A stretch of DNA of 64,000 nt. It comes from Methylobacterium soli. GTDB lineage: Bacteria > Pseudomonadota > Alphaproteobacteria > Rhizobiales > Beijerinckiaceae. Location: the NCBI RefSeq assembly GCF_008806385.1, contig NZ_VZZK01000018.1:1-64000 (forward strand), written 5' to 3'. The notes under the pieces are model-generated. The model saw only the letters and a list, made by a program, of their open reading frames with translations. It made no database searches and was not told the origin of the DNA. Shown piece after piece: positions 38,741 to 47,279 of the stretch. The position numbers and the translations under genes are program-made. Numbering within the stretch: position 1 is the stretch's first letter; every line of letters starts with the position of its first letter.

Positions 38741-39934
38741 ATGGCGGAACATGGAGAACGCCCCGAGGCGCGTCCCGGGACGCGCCTGACCCCCCTCGAG
38801 ATCCTGGAGCGGCTCGTCGCCTTCGACACCGAGAGCTCCCGATCGAACCTCGCCCTGATCGACTGGGCCTCGGGCTATCTCGAGGGCTGGGGCGTGCCGC
38901 ACCGGCTGGTGCCGAACGCGGCCGGCGACAAGGCCGCCCTGTTCGCCACGATCGGCCCGATGCAGGATGGCGGCGTCGTACTCTCCGGGCATACCGACGT
39001 GGTGCCGGTGACCGGGCAGGCCTGGACCAGCGACCCCTTCACCCTGCGGGTGGAGGGCGGGCGCGCCTACGGGCGCGGGGCCGTCGACATGAAGGGGTTC
39101 TGCGCCCTGGCGCTCGCGGCCGTGCCGGATTTCCAGGCCGCCCCCTTGCGCCGGCCGATCCACATCCTGCTCTCCTACGACGAGGAGACGACCTGCCTCG
39201 GCGTCGCCGACACGATCGCGCGCTTCGGCGCCGACCTGCCGCGCCCGGGCGCCGTCATCGTCGGCGAGCCGACAGAGCTCGAAGTCGCCGACGCCCACAA
39301 GAGCATCGTCACCTACTTCACCACCGTGCACGGCCACGAGGCGCATTCCTCGAAGCCGATGCTCGGCGCCAACGCCGTGATGGCGGCGGCCGAGCTCGTC
39401 TGCGAGCTGAACCGCGTCGCCGACCTGATGATTGCCCGCGGCGACGCGAGCGGGCGCTTCGACCCGCCCGCCACCACGGTGCATGTGGGCACGATCCAGG
39501 GCGGCACCGCCCGCAATATCCTGCCCAAGGTCTGCACCTTCCACTGGGAGTTCCGCGGCCTGCCCGACCTCGACATGACGGAGATCCCCGGCCTCTTCGC
39601 CCGAAAGGCCGAGGCCGTGGCCCGCGAGCGCCTGAACCGGTACGGCGATTACGGGCGGATCGAGACGCTGGAGGAGGTCGCGGTGCCGGGGCTCGCCCCC
39701 GAGCCCGGATCCGAGGCCGAGCGGCTGGCCCTGCGGGTGGCGGGGCGCAACCGCACCATCTCGGTGCCCTACGCGACGGAGGCGGGGCGCTTCCAGGTCG
39801 CCGGCATCCCGACCGTGGTCTGCGGGCCCGGCTCCATCGACCAGGCGCACCAGCCCGACGAGTACATCACCCTGCAGGCGCTGGAGGACGGGGCGGCCTT
39901 CATGCGCCGCCTCGCCGAGGCCTGCGCCTCATGA
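38741..39934 (+). CDS. argE: Acetylornithine deacetylase
   Basis: A 397-residue M20 metallopeptidase-family enzyme that removes acetate from N-acetylornithine. Metal-site motifs: LSGHTDVVPV (His), GRGAVDMKGFCALAL (Asp), SYDEETTCLGV (Glu-Glu), VIVGEPTELEV, and near the end TVVCGPGSIDQAHQPDEYI (His). The ArgE-specific HGHEAHSSKPMLGANAV loop is present. ATG 38741 (MAEHGERPEARPG) is chosen because the upstream 30 codons are Arg/Gly-rich shadow. The stop overlaps the speG start as ATGA. argF and argD are also in the window, about 4 kb away. Confidence 0.93.
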   Translation: MAEHGERPEARPGTRLTPLEILERLVAFDTESSRSNLALIDWASGYLEGWGVPHRLVPNAAGDKAALFATIGPMQDGGVVLSGHTDVVPVTGQAWTSDPFTLRVEGGRAYGRGAVDMKGFCALALAAVPDFQAAPLRRPIHILLSYDEETTCLGVADTIARFGADLPRPGAVIVGEPTELEVADAHKSIVTYFTTVHGHEAHSSKPMLGANAVMAAAELVCELNRVADLMIARGDASGRFDPPATTVHVGTIQGGTARNILPKVCTFHWEFRGLPDLDMTEIPGLFARKAEAVARERLNRYGDYGRIETLEEVAVPGLAPEPGSEAERLALRVAGRNRTISVPYATEAGRFQVAGIPTVVCGPGSIDQAHQPDEYITLQALEDGAAFMRRLAEACAS

Positions 39935-40500
39935 GCGGGCGAACCGATCCCGGGCGGGTCAAGCTGCGGCCCCTGGAGCGCGAGGACCTGCTCTTCGTGC
40001 ACCAGCTCAACAACAACGACAGCATCATGCGATACTGGTTCGAGGAGGCCTACGAATCCTTCGCCGAGCTGGCGCAGCTCTACGAGCGCAACATCCACAA
40101 TCAGACCGAGCGCCGCTTCATCGTCGCCACCGAGTCCAACGAGTCCGCCGGCATGGTCGAGCTCGTGGAGATCAATCACCTGCACCGGCGCTGCGAATTC
40201 CAGATCGCGCTCCACCCGGCCTTCCAGGGGCGGGGCTTTGCCGGACAGGCCACCCGCATCGCCATCGACTACGCCTTCAGCGTGCTCAACATCCACAAGC
40301 TCTACCTGCACGTGGACAAGGACAATGCGCGCGCGGTCCGCATCTACGAGCGCTGCGGCTTCCAGCCCGAGGGCGTCCTGCGCGACGAGTTCTTCGTCAA
40401 CGGCAAGTACCGCGACGCTGTGCGGATGTGCCTGTTCCAGCCCGATTACCTCGCCCGCCGGGGCGGCGGCGACATCGCGGAGCCGGTCCTGAAGACCTGA
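39931..40500 (+). CDS. speG: Spermidine N1-acetyltransferase (SpeG), GNAT family
   Basis: A 189-residue acetyltransferase. The sequence matches E. coli SpeG closely as I know it: VKLRPLEREDLLFVHQLNNNDSIMRYWFEEAYESF, QTERRFIVA, GMVELVEINHLHRRCEFQIALHP and YLHVDKDNARAVRIYERCGF, with the acetyl-CoA loop QGRGFAG. It transfers acetyl from acetyl-CoA to spermidine or spermine and detoxifies excess polyamine. ATGA overlap with argE couples the two, a sensible link because ornithine from ArgE feeds polyamine synthesis. Confidence 0.93.
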   Translation: MSGRTDPGRVKLRPLEREDLLFVHQLNNNDSIMRYWFEEAYESFAELAQLYERNIHNQTERRFIVATESNESAGMVELVEINHLHRRCEFQIALHPAFQGRGFAGQATRIAIDYAFSVLNIHKLYLHVDKDNARAVRIYERCGFQPEGVLRDEFFVNGKYRDAVRMCLFQPDYLARRGGGDIAEPVLKT

Positions 40501-40538
40501 GGGCGGGGCCGAACACTCCTGTTCGATCGCCGCAGGAC

Positions 40539-40562
40539 GAGGGGCCGGCGCGCCGGCCCCTC
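40539..40562. terminator. Perfect 24-bp palindrome between convergent genes
   Basis: GAGGGGCCGG-CGCG-CCGGCCCCTC lies between the stops of speG (+) and the repeat-protein gene (-). A 10-bp GC stem with a CGCG loop can form in both transcripts. There is no T run on either side, so termination is plausible from position and stem strength, not proven. Confidence 0.45.
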
Positions 40563-40577
40563 CTCAAGGGTTCCGGC

Positions 40578-41705
40578 TCAGCGGCCGCCGGCCGCGCCGC
40601 CGCGCTCGCCACCGCCGCCCGTGCGGCTGCCCGCATTCATGCCGCCGCGCTCGCCGCCCTGCTGGCTGCCCAGGGTGCTGCCCGTCGTGGTGCCGCGCCC
40701 GGAGCGGTCGGCGCCGGCGCGCTCGGAGGCGTTGCGGATGCCGCCCTGGCCGGCGCCGCGCTCACCCTGCTGCATGGCGTCGTTGCGCGGGTCCGTGGTG
40801 CGGGAATTAGCGTTGCGCACCCCGTCCCGACCGCCGCGCTCGGCCTCGTTGCGGAAGCCCTGCCCGTTGCGGTTGTCCCGCTCAACGCTGCGATCCTCCC
40901 GGCGCGAGACGCTCGTGCGGTTGCGCTCGCTGACATTCGCCTCGACCGTGCCGCCGCGACGCGTGCTCGTCGAAACGCTCAGGCGCCGATATTCGGGAGA
41001 GCCGTAGACCACGCGCTGGCCCCGGATGGTGACGTAGCGGGTGCCGCCCTCGCGGATGCTGACGAGGCGCCGATATTCGGGGGAGCCGTAGATCACGCGC
41101 TGGCCCCGGATGACCACGTAGCGGCGCGGGCCGCCGGAGCGGTGCTCGACGGTGACGAGGCGGCGGTATTCCGGCGAGCCGTAGACGACCCGACGCCCGC
41201 CGATGAACACGAAGCGGCCTTCGCGGCGATGCTCGCCGGCGACGTGCTCATGGCGAATGTCGGTGCGGCGGCTCACATCGACCCGCGTCGCCCGGCCCTC
41301 GCGGATGTCGCCGCGCTCGGCCCGCGCCGCGTGGCCACCGTCGCGCCCACCGCGCTCGGCCCGGCTCGCGCCGTCCTGACGCATCCCATCCTGGCGCGCA
41401 CCGTCCTGGCGTGCACCATCTTGGCGCTCGGCGCCGCGATGGTCGCCGCCACGGGCCTGCGCGCCGCGATCTGCGCCGTCCCGCTGGCCTGCAGCCTCGC
41501 GCTGCGTGCCGGCCTCGCGCTGGGCGCTCGAGGGCGCACCCGCCTCGGACCCGCGGGCACCCGCGCCGCCGGCCCGCTCGCCGGACAGACCCGCCTTGGC
41601 GCCGCCGGCACCGCCGGCCGAATCCCGGTTCAGGCCGCCGGCATTCTGGGCAAAGACCGAAGTGCTGAACAGCAGGGCCGCCAGACCGATCGCGTATTTC
41701 TTCAT
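40578..41705 (-). CDS. Secreted protein with three YGSPEYRRL repeats
   Basis: A 375-residue protein with a clear Sec signal (MKKYAIGLAALLFSTSVFAQ; start ATG 41705). After a low-complexity Arg/Gly/Ala/Asp/Gln stretch with RQDGA repeats come three about 28-residue repeats: RFVFIGGRRVVYGSPEYRRLVTV, RYVVIRGQRVIYGSPEYRRLVSI and RYVTIRGQRVVYGSPEYRRLSVS (about residues 165-245). A second disordered Arg/Asn/Gly-rich tail follows. The repeats look like short beta units and end in Arg-rich linkers. High charge suggests binding to polyanions or cell-surface material. I recognise no named family. It is downstream of hslO on the same strand, 192 bp away. Confidence 0.7.
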   Translation of the reverse strand: MKKYAIGLAALLFSTSVFAQNAGGLNRDSAGGAGGAKAGLSGERAGGAGARGSEAGAPSSAQREAGTQREAAGQRDGADRGAQARGGDHRGAERQDGARQDGARQDGMRQDGASRAERGGRDGGHAARAERGDIREGRATRVDVSRRTDIRHEHVAGEHRREGRFVFIGGRRVVYGSPEYRRLVTVEHRSGGPRRYVVIRGQRVIYGSPEYRRLVSIREGGTRYVTIRGQRVVYGSPEYRRLSVSTSTRRGGTVEANVSERNRTSVSRREDRSVERDNRNGQGFRNEAERGGRDGVRNANSRTTDPRNDAMQQGERGAGQGGIRNASERAGADRSGRGTTTGSTLGSQQGGERGGMNAGSRTGGGGERGGAAGGR

Positions 41706-41897
41706 GACGTATCCTCCGATACCTTCGAAGGCTTCGAAACGCCAAGGGTCTCGAAAGGGTTCAATCGAAAGTTGTCGGATTGTCGCGGCACGAAGATTGC
41801 GGCCAAGCTCGGTCATCCGGGCCTGAACTTGGCCATAAGCTGGACCGGCCCGCGCTTGGGCCGGCCCAGGTCTTGAGTTGCCCGGTTGTCGGGCGCC

Positions 41898-42914
41898 TCA
41901 GTGCTTGGTGCCGTCGAGCTCCGCCTCGACCTCGGCCGGATCGAGATCGTAGCGGCGCGAGCAGAACTCGCAGGTGACGCCGATGCGCCCGTCATCCGCC
42001 ACCAGGTCGCGGCGTTCCTGCGCCGAGAAGGAGCGGATCATGCCCATCACGCGCTCGGGCGAGCAGCGGCACTGCTCCGCCACCCCTTGCGCCTCGAAGA
42101 CCCGCACGCCGCGCTCGTGGAACAGGCGATAGAGCAGGCGCTCCGAGGAGACCGCCGGGTCGACGAGCTCGTGATCCTCGACCGTGCCGACGAGGGAGCG
42201 GGCCTCGACCCAGGCGTCGTCCTCGGGCGCGCCCGTGGCGTCGAGATGGGCGTGGCCCTCCGGGATGTCGCCGGGCGGCAGGTCCGCGAGCCGCGCCCGG
42301 TCGATGGATTGGGGCAGGAACTGCATCAGCAGGCCGCCCGCCCGGTAATGGGCCGCGCCGTTCTCGAATTCCTCCGCCACCGCGAGGCGGACCCGGGTCG
42401 GGATCTGCTCGGATTGGCGGAAATACTGGTGGGCCGCCTCCTCGAAGCTCTGGCCCTCGAGCGCCACGACGCCCTGGTAGCGGCTCGCCGCCGAGCCCTG
42501 GTCGATCGTCATGGCGAGATGGCCCTGGCCGACGAGATCGGCTGTCCGGACCGGCCCGGTTCCGAGGGAAGCCACGCGCGCGGCGTCGAAGCGGGCGGTG
42601 GCCCGCACGCGGTCCGGCGCCTCGAAATCGACCACGATCATGGCGACCGGGCCGTCGGTCTTGGTTTGAAGCTGGAAGCGTCCCTCGAATTTCAGCGAGG
42701 AGCCGAGCAGCACCGTCAGGGCCGCGGCCTCGCCGAGAAGGCGCGCCACCGGGTCGGGATAGCCGTGGCGGCGCAGGATGGTGTCGATCGAGGGCCCCAG
42801 CCGCACGATGCGGCCGCGCACGTCGAGGGCCTCGACCGCGAAGGGCAGCACGGCATCGTCGAGGCCTTCGCGGCCATCGGCGGGGGTGGGGGACATCTCG
42901 GTTCCGGAGGTCAT
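41898..42914 (-). CDS. hslO: Redox-regulated chaperone Hsp33
   Basis: A 338-residue chaperone activated by oxidation. The N-terminal domain (DAVLPFAVEALDVRGRIVRLGPSIDTILRRHGYP), GVVALEGQSFEEAAHQYFRQSEQIPT and the C-terminal zinc-binding cysteines are visible: EQCRCSPERV (CxC) and VTCEFCSRRY (CxxC), the four ligands released on oxidative stress. The C terminus has a short acidic extension (DPAEVEAELDGTKH). ATG 42914 agrees with family length; a 262-bp gap separates it from argF upstream. Confidence 0.94.
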   Translation of the reverse strand: MTSGTEMSPTPADGREGLDDAVLPFAVEALDVRGRIVRLGPSIDTILRRHGYPDPVARLLGEAAALTVLLGSSLKFEGRFQLQTKTDGPVAMIVVDFEAPDRVRATARFDAARVASLGTGPVRTADLVGQGHLAMTIDQGSAASRYQGVVALEGQSFEEAAHQYFRQSEQIPTRVRLAVAEEFENGAAHYRAGGLLMQFLPQSIDRARLADLPPGDIPEGHAHLDATGAPEDDAWVEARSLVGTVEDHELVDPAVSSERLLYRLFHERGVRVFEAQGVAEQCRCSPERVMGMIRSFSAQERRDLVADDGRIGVTCEFCSRRYDLDPAEVEAELDGTKH

Positions 42915-43176
42915 GGCCTCTCCGCTCGTTCGGGTCTGACTGGTGCGGGCGCGCCGCTTCCATCCCGCCAGAGCTTCGATCCCACGAAGGTTTCGGGCGT
43001 CACGGATCGCGACGCGGCCGGATCGGGGCCGCCGTCTCCCGCGCGGAAATCGACGGATCCTGCGCAGGAGAGGGAACCCGCGCCGCGGGGCGGGGGTCGA
43101 AGCCGGGGGGAGAGGCGGTGGCGCCCGCCGACCCTCATATAGGAAGTCTGCCGCGCCGCCGCGAGGCGTTCGGGGC

Positions 43177-44145
43177 TCAGAGCCCGTTCGCCCCGAAGCA
43201 CCAGGCCAGGATGCCCTTCTGGGCGTGGAGCCGGTTCTCGGCCTCGTCGAAGACCACCGATTGCGGCCCGTCGATGACCTCGGCCGTGACCTCCTCGTCC
43301 CGGTGGGCCGGCAGGCAATGCATGAAGACCGCGTCCTTGGCGGCGGCCGCCATCAGCTTGGCATTCACCTGGTAGGGGCTGAGCAGGTTGTGGCGGTGAT
43401 GGTCGTCGTCGTCCCCCATCGAGACCCAGCAATCGGTGACGACCGCCTCGGCCCCGTCCACCGCCGCGAACGGGTCGGTGGTGACGTTGACGTCGGCCCC
43501 CTCCGCCTTCGCCCAGGCGAGGAGCCCGGCCGGCGCCGAGAGCTCGGGCGGCGCCGCGATGTTGAGGGTGAAGCCGAGGCGCGCGGCGGCGTGCACCCAG
43601 CTCGCCAGGACGTTGTTGGCATCCCCCGACCAGGCCACCCTGCGGCCCCGGATCGGCCCGCGATGCTCCTCGAAAGTGAGGATGTCGGCCATGATCTGGC
43701 AGGGATGCGAGACCTTGGTGAGGGCGTTGATCACCGGCACGGTGGCGTATTCGGCGAGCTCCAGCATCAGGTCGTGGTCGAGGATGCGGATCATGATCGC
43801 GTCGACGAAGCGCGAGAGCACGCGGGCGGTGTCACCCACGGTCTCGCCGCGCCCGAGCTGCATCTCGCTGCCCGTCAGCATCAGGGTCTCGCCGCCGAGC
43901 TCGCGCATGGCGACGTCGAAGGAGACGCGGGTGCGGGTCGAGGGCCGGTCGAACACCATCGCGAGATTCTTGCCGGCGAGCGGGCGCTCCGCCGGGGGCT
44001 CGCCCTTGCGGCGGCGCCCCTTCATGGACGCCGAGGCATCCAGCATGGCGCGCAGCTGCGCTCCGGAGAAATCCTTGAGGTCGAGGAAGTGGCGGGGGCC
44101 GTGCTGGCCGGGGACCTGGGCAGTCCCGTTGCTCTGGGCAGTCAT
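43177..44145 (-). CDS. argF: Ornithine carbamoyltransferase
   Basis: A 322-residue transcarbamylase making citrulline from ornithine and carbamoyl phosphate. Motifs: FDRPSTRTRVSFDVAMRELGG (carbamoyl phosphate), TKVSHPCQIMADILTFEE, WSGDANNVLASWVHAAARLG, VVTDCWVSMGDD (ornithine loop) and AVFMHCLPAHRDEEV. ATG at 44145 opens MTAQSNGTAQVPGQ; the longer frame runs into argD in another frame. It follows argD by 41 bp on the same strand, forming argD-argF. Confidence 0.95.
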   Translation of the reverse strand: MTAQSNGTAQVPGQHGPRHFLDLKDFSGAQLRAMLDASASMKGRRRKGEPPAERPLAGKNLAMVFDRPSTRTRVSFDVAMRELGGETLMLTGSEMQLGRGETVGDTARVLSRFVDAIMIRILDHDLMLELAEYATVPVINALTKVSHPCQIMADILTFEEHRGPIRGRRVAWSGDANNVLASWVHAAARLGFTLNIAAPPELSAPAGLLAWAKAEGADVNVTTDPFAAVDGAEAVVTDCWVSMGDDDDHHRHNLLSPYQVNAKLMAAAAKDAVFMHCLPAHRDEEVTAEVIDGPQSVVFDEAENRLHAQKGILAWCFGANGL

Positions 44146-44186
44146 GACGATCGATCTTCGAGAACAGGTGATCCGGGGCGGCGCTC

Positions 44187-45380
44187 TTACTCGGCCGCAC
44201 CGCGCTGGGAGGTCGCGAGGGCGGAGGCCGTGGCCTCCAGGCGCTCGACGGCGGCGGCGACATCGGCCTCCGTGACGATGAGCGGAGGCAGGAGCCGGAC
44301 CACGTTGTCGCCGGCCGGAATCACGAGAAGGTGTTCGCTCCGGGCGGCGGCCGCGAAGTCGGTGTTGAGGACCCCGAGCTTGAGGCCCAGCATCAGGCCC
44401 TCCCCGCGAATCTCCGAGAAGACCTGCGGGTGCCGGTCCTTGAGGCCGGCGAGCTTCTGCTTGAGAACGAGGCCGACCTGCTGGACATGGTCCAGGAAGC
44501 CGTCGGCCAGCACCACGTCGAGCACGGCGTTGCCGACCGCCATGGCGAGCGGGTTGCCCCCGAAGGTGGTGCCGTGGGTGCCGGCCGTCATGCCGCGGGC
44601 GGCCGCGCGGGTCGCGAGGCAGACGCCCAGCGGGAAGCCGCCGCCGATGCCCTTGGCGGCGCTCATGATGTCGGGGGCGATCCCCGACCATTCATGCGCG
44701 AAGAGCCGGCCGGTGCGCCCGACGCCGGTCTGCACCTCGTCCATGATGAGGAGGAGGCCGCGCGCGTCGCAGAGCGCGCGCAGGCGGCGCAGGTCGGCAT
44801 GCGGGATCACCCGCACGCCCCCCTCCCCCTGGATCGGCTCGATCATCAGGGCCGCGGTCTCCGGGCCGATCGCGGCCTCAAGCGCCTCGAAATCGCCGGT
44901 CGGGACCTGATCGAAGCCGTCGACCTTGGGGCCGAAGCCCTCGATGTATTTCTGCTGGCCCCCCGCCGCGATGGTGGCGAGCGTCCGCCCGTGGAAGGCG
45001 CCCTCGAAGGTGATGATCCGGTAGCGCTCCGGATGGCCCTCGGCCGCATGGTACTTGCGCGCCATCTTGATCGCCGCTTCGTTCGCTTCCGCACCGGAAT
45101 TGGTGAAGAAGACGACGTCCGCGAAGGTGGCGTCGACGAGGCGCTGGCCGAGCCGCTCGCCATCGGGGATCTCGAACAGGTTCGAGGTGTGCCAGAGCTT
45201 GCCCGCCTGCTCGGTCAGCGCCGCGACGAGGTGCGGATGGGCGTGGCCGAGGGCGTTCACCGCGATGCCGGCGCCGAAATCGAGATAGCGCTCGCCCCCG
45301 CGCGCGACGAGCCAGGCCCCTTCGCCACGCTCGAAAGCGATGGGGGCACGGGCGTAGGTCGGCAGAAGGGCGGATGTCAC
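44187..45380 (-). CDS. argD: Acetylornithine aminotransferase
   Basis: A 397-residue PLP enzyme of class III aminotransferases. Motifs: YLDFGAGIAVNALGHAHPHL, FFTNSGAEANEAAIKMARKYH, LLIMDEVQTGVGRTGRLFAHEW, the PLP-lysine segment MSAAKGIGGGFPLGVCLAT, and GTTFGGNPLAMAVGNAVLD. It converts N-acetylglutamate semialdehyde to N-acetylornithine and may also serve lysine synthesis. A promoter-like TTGACA box and a leader hairpin lie about 100 bp upstream. Confidence 0.95.
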   Translation of the reverse strand: MTSALLPTYARAPIAFERGEGAWLVARGGERYLDFGAGIAVNALGHAHPHLVAALTEQAGKLWHTSNLFEIPDGERLGQRLVDATFADVVFFTNSGAEANEAAIKMARKYHAAEGHPERYRIITFEGAFHGRTLATIAAGGQQKYIEGFGPKVDGFDQVPTGDFEALEAAIGPETAALMIEPIQGEGGVRVIPHADLRRLRALCDARGLLLIMDEVQTGVGRTGRLFAHEWSGIAPDIMSAAKGIGGGFPLGVCLATRAAARGMTAGTHGTTFGGNPLAMAVGNAVLDVVLADGFLDHVQQVGLVLKQKLAGLKDRHPQVFSEIRGEGLMLGLKLGVLNTDFAAAARSEHLLVIPAGDNVVRLLPPLIVTEADVAAAVERLEATASALATSQRGAAE

Positions 45381-45453
45381 GATTCCGTCTCCGTGTCTGG
45401 CCTCTCGGGTCCGGGGGCCGGCCCGGCGGGCATCGCGCCCGCTCCAAATGAAA

Positions 45454-45479
45454 GTGCCGCCTCGTCAAGCGGGCGGCAC
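45454..45479 (-). other. Leader hairpin of argD transcript
   Basis: GTGCCGCC (minus strand, 45479-45472) pairs perfectly with GGCGGCAC (45461-45454) around a 10-base loop, followed by TTTCATTT. It would sit at the very 5' end of the predicted transcript. The imperfect T stretch makes it a possible weak attenuator or a stabilising 5' hairpin. Confidence 0.4.
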
Positions 45480-45486
45480 GCGCGCG

Positions 45487-45515
45487 ATTACTATGAATCG
45501 AGCCCCATCTGTCAA
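45487..45515 (-). promoter_or_regulatory. Predicted sigma-70-type promoter for argD-argF
   Basis: On the minus strand a perfect TTGACA (45515-45510) is followed after 17 bases by AGTAAT (45492-45487; four of six match TATAAT). The predicted start near 45480 is about 100 bases before the argD ATG. Confidence 0.6.
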
Positions 45516-45681
45516 TCACAGGGCGGCGGCGCAGCCCGGACATGGATGTATCCTGCGGGATTTTCGTGGGCTGATTTCCGCAAGGCGCGCGCCGGGTCTT
45601 GCCGCAGCCCCCATGCCTGTGCAGGACAGCCCGGCGCGGCGCCCGCGAGGGCGGCGCCGGATGCGCTTCGGGAGCACCATC

Positions 45682-46155
45682 ATGAGCACCGTCAAGGAAC
45701 GTCTGGAGCAGCTGGGTCTGACATTGCCGAGGGCGGCGGCGCCGGTCGCGAACTACGTGCCCTTCCTGCGCACCGGCAACCTCGTGGTGATCTCCGGCCA
45801 GATCTGCTTCGGGCCGGACGGCATGCTCAGCCCGGCCCATACGGGCAAGCTCGGCGCCGAGGTCTCGGCCGAGGACGGCATCGCGGCGGCCCGGCTCTGC
45901 GCCCTCAACGTGCTGGCGCAGCTCGACGCGGCGGTGGGCGACCTCGACCACGGCGTCGTGCAATGCGTTCGCCTGGGCGGCTTCATCAACGCGGTGCCGA
46001 GCTTCGCCGGGCTCGCCGGCATCATGAACGGCGCCTCCGACCTCATGGTCGAGCTCCTCGGCGACCGCGGCCGGCACGCGCGCTCCACGGTGGGTGTCGC
46101 CGAGCTTCCCCTCGACGCGGCCGTCGAGGTCGAGGCGATGTTCGAGGTGAAGTAG
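45682..46155 (+). CDS. RidA/YjgF-family protein
   Basis: A 157-residue protein of the RidA (YjgF/YER057c/UK114) family, longer subgroup: VANYVPFLRTGNLVVISGQICFGPDG, IAAARLCALNVLAQLDAAVGDLDHGVVQCVRLGGFINAVPSF, NGASDLMVELLGDRGRHARSTVGVAELPLDAAVEVEAMFEV. The conserved arginine of the enamine-deaminase site is in GRHARSTVGV. Members hydrolyse reactive enamines/imines from PLP enzymes; adjacency to argD fits. ATG 45682 (MSTVKERLEQL) is preferred; ATG 45661 would add seven residues. Its stop overlaps the next GTG by one base. Confidence 0.9.
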   Translation: MSTVKERLEQLGLTLPRAAAPVANYVPFLRTGNLVVISGQICFGPDGMLSPAHTGKLGAEVSAEDGIAAARLCALNVLAQLDAAVGDLDHGVVQCVRLGGFINAVPSFAGLAGIMNGASDLMVELLGDRGRHARSTVGVAELPLDAAVEVEAMFEVK

Positions 46156-46928
46156 TGGGCTTGCCGCCCGCCGCGCCGGGGCCGAACGCTCCGGACTGGC
46201 TCACCGCGCGCCCGATCGCGCATCGGGGCCTGCATGACCGCGCGGCCGGCCTGCCCGAGAACACGGTCGCGGCGGCGCTGGCGGCGGTGGCGGGCGGCTA
46301 TGCCATCGAGTGCGACGTGCAGCCGAGCCTCGACGGCGACGCGATGGTGTTCCACGACGCCGCGCTCGGGCGCCTGACGACGGCGTCCGAGGCGGTCGCG
46401 TCCCGCAGGGCCGCCGACCTCGAGACCCTGGCGGTCGCCGGGACGGCCGAGTGCATCCCGACCCTCGGGCGCTTCCTCGCGAAGATCGGCGGGCGCGTGC
46501 CCGTGATCATCGAGATCAAGTCCCTGTATTCCGGCGACCTCGCGCTGACCCGGCGGGTCGTCGAGGTCGTCTCCGCGCAGGACGGGCCGGTGGCGCTGAA
46601 ATCCTTCGATCCCGGCATCGTCGTGGCCCTGCGGGCGCTCGCGCCGGGCATCCCGCGCGGCATCGTGGCCGAGACCACGCAGGACGATCCCGCCTACGCC
46701 ATGATGGCCCCGACGACGCGCCGCGCCCTCTCGGACCTCCTGCATCTCGGCGAGACCCGGCCCGATTTCCTGTCATGGCGGGTCGACGACCTGCCCTGCG
46801 CGGCGACGCATCTCTGCCGGCTCCTCGGCGGCCTGCCCGTGATGACCTGGACGGTGCGCAACGAGGACCAGCGGGACAGGGCCGCGCGCCACGCCGACCA
46901 GATGGTGTTCGAGGGGTTCCGGCCCTGA
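46155..46928 (+). CDS. ugpQ: Glycerophosphodiester phosphodiesterase
   Basis: A 257-residue cytoplasmic GDPD TIM-barrel enzyme releasing sn-glycerol-3-phosphate from phospholipid headgroup diesters. Motifs: PIAHRGLHDRAAGLPENTVAAALAAVAGGYAIECDVQPSLDGDAMVFHDAALGRLT (HRG...H pair and E-x-D metal site), PVIIEIKS and the C-terminal VMTWTVRNEDQRDRA. No signal peptide. GTG start at 46155 shares a base with the RidA stop (TAGTG), so translation is coupled. It converges with higA with no gap. Confidence 0.92.
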   Translation: MGLPPAAPGPNAPDWLTARPIAHRGLHDRAAGLPENTVAAALAAVAGGYAIECDVQPSLDGDAMVFHDAALGRLTTASEAVASRRAADLETLAVAGTAECIPTLGRFLAKIGGRVPVIIEIKSLYSGDLALTRRVVEVVSAQDGPVALKSFDPGIVVALRALAPGIPRGIVAETTQDDPAYAMMAPTTRRALSDLLHLGETRPDFLSWRVDDLPCAATHLCRLLGGLPVMTWTVRNEDQRDRAARHADQMVFEGFRP

Positions 46929-47267
46929 TCAGGCGGCCGCGCGCGGCATCGGGGTGATCCGAGCGAGCGCATCGCCGACTTCGGCCTCCGCGATACGCAG
47001 GTCGTACTGCGCCTGAAGGCTCAGCCACAGCTCGGCCGAGGTTCCGAGATAGCGACCGAGCCGGAGGGCCGTGTCGGCGGTGATGCCGATCTCTTCGCGG
47101 ATGATGCGCTCGATGCGCGTGCGCGGTACGCCGCAGGCCTTGGCGACCGCGTAGGCGCTCAGGCCCAACGGCGTCAGGAACTCTTCCCGCAACACCTCGC
47201 CGGGGTGGAGGGGCGGAAGGGTCTCGACGATGTCCAGCGCGGCACCGGTGTCGGAAGCCTCGTCCAT
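46929..47267 (-). CDS. higA: HigA-type antitoxin (XRE HTH)
   Basis: A 112-residue DNA-binding antitoxin. Motifs are those of HigA: LPPLHPGEVLREEFLTPLGLSAYAVAKACGVPRTRIERIIREEIGITADTALRLGRYLGTSAELWLSLQAQYDLR. The helix-turn-helix spans about 35-58. It neutralises HigB and represses the operon. It follows the toxin by 12 bp, the toxin-first order typical of higBA. A 24-residue acidic lead precedes the domain. Confidence 0.92.
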   Translation of the reverse strand: MDEASDTGAALDIVETLPPLHPGEVLREEFLTPLGLSAYAVAKACGVPRTRIERIIREEIGITADTALRLGRYLGTSAELWLSLQAQYDLRIAEAEVGDALARITPMPRAAA

Positions 47268-47279
47268 CCGGATTCTCCG

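Larger units (their letters stand above)
45381..45681. other. 301-bp divergent promoter region of argD and the RidA-like gene
   Basis: Less GC-rich than its flanks. Leftward elements are a TTGACA/AGTAAT promoter (45487-45515) and an eight-pair leader hairpin (45454-45479). On the right, no distinct promoter was recognised for the RidA-like gene. An open frame runs through on the plus strand to 45448, but it has no protein features before the RidA domain. Confidence 0.6.
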
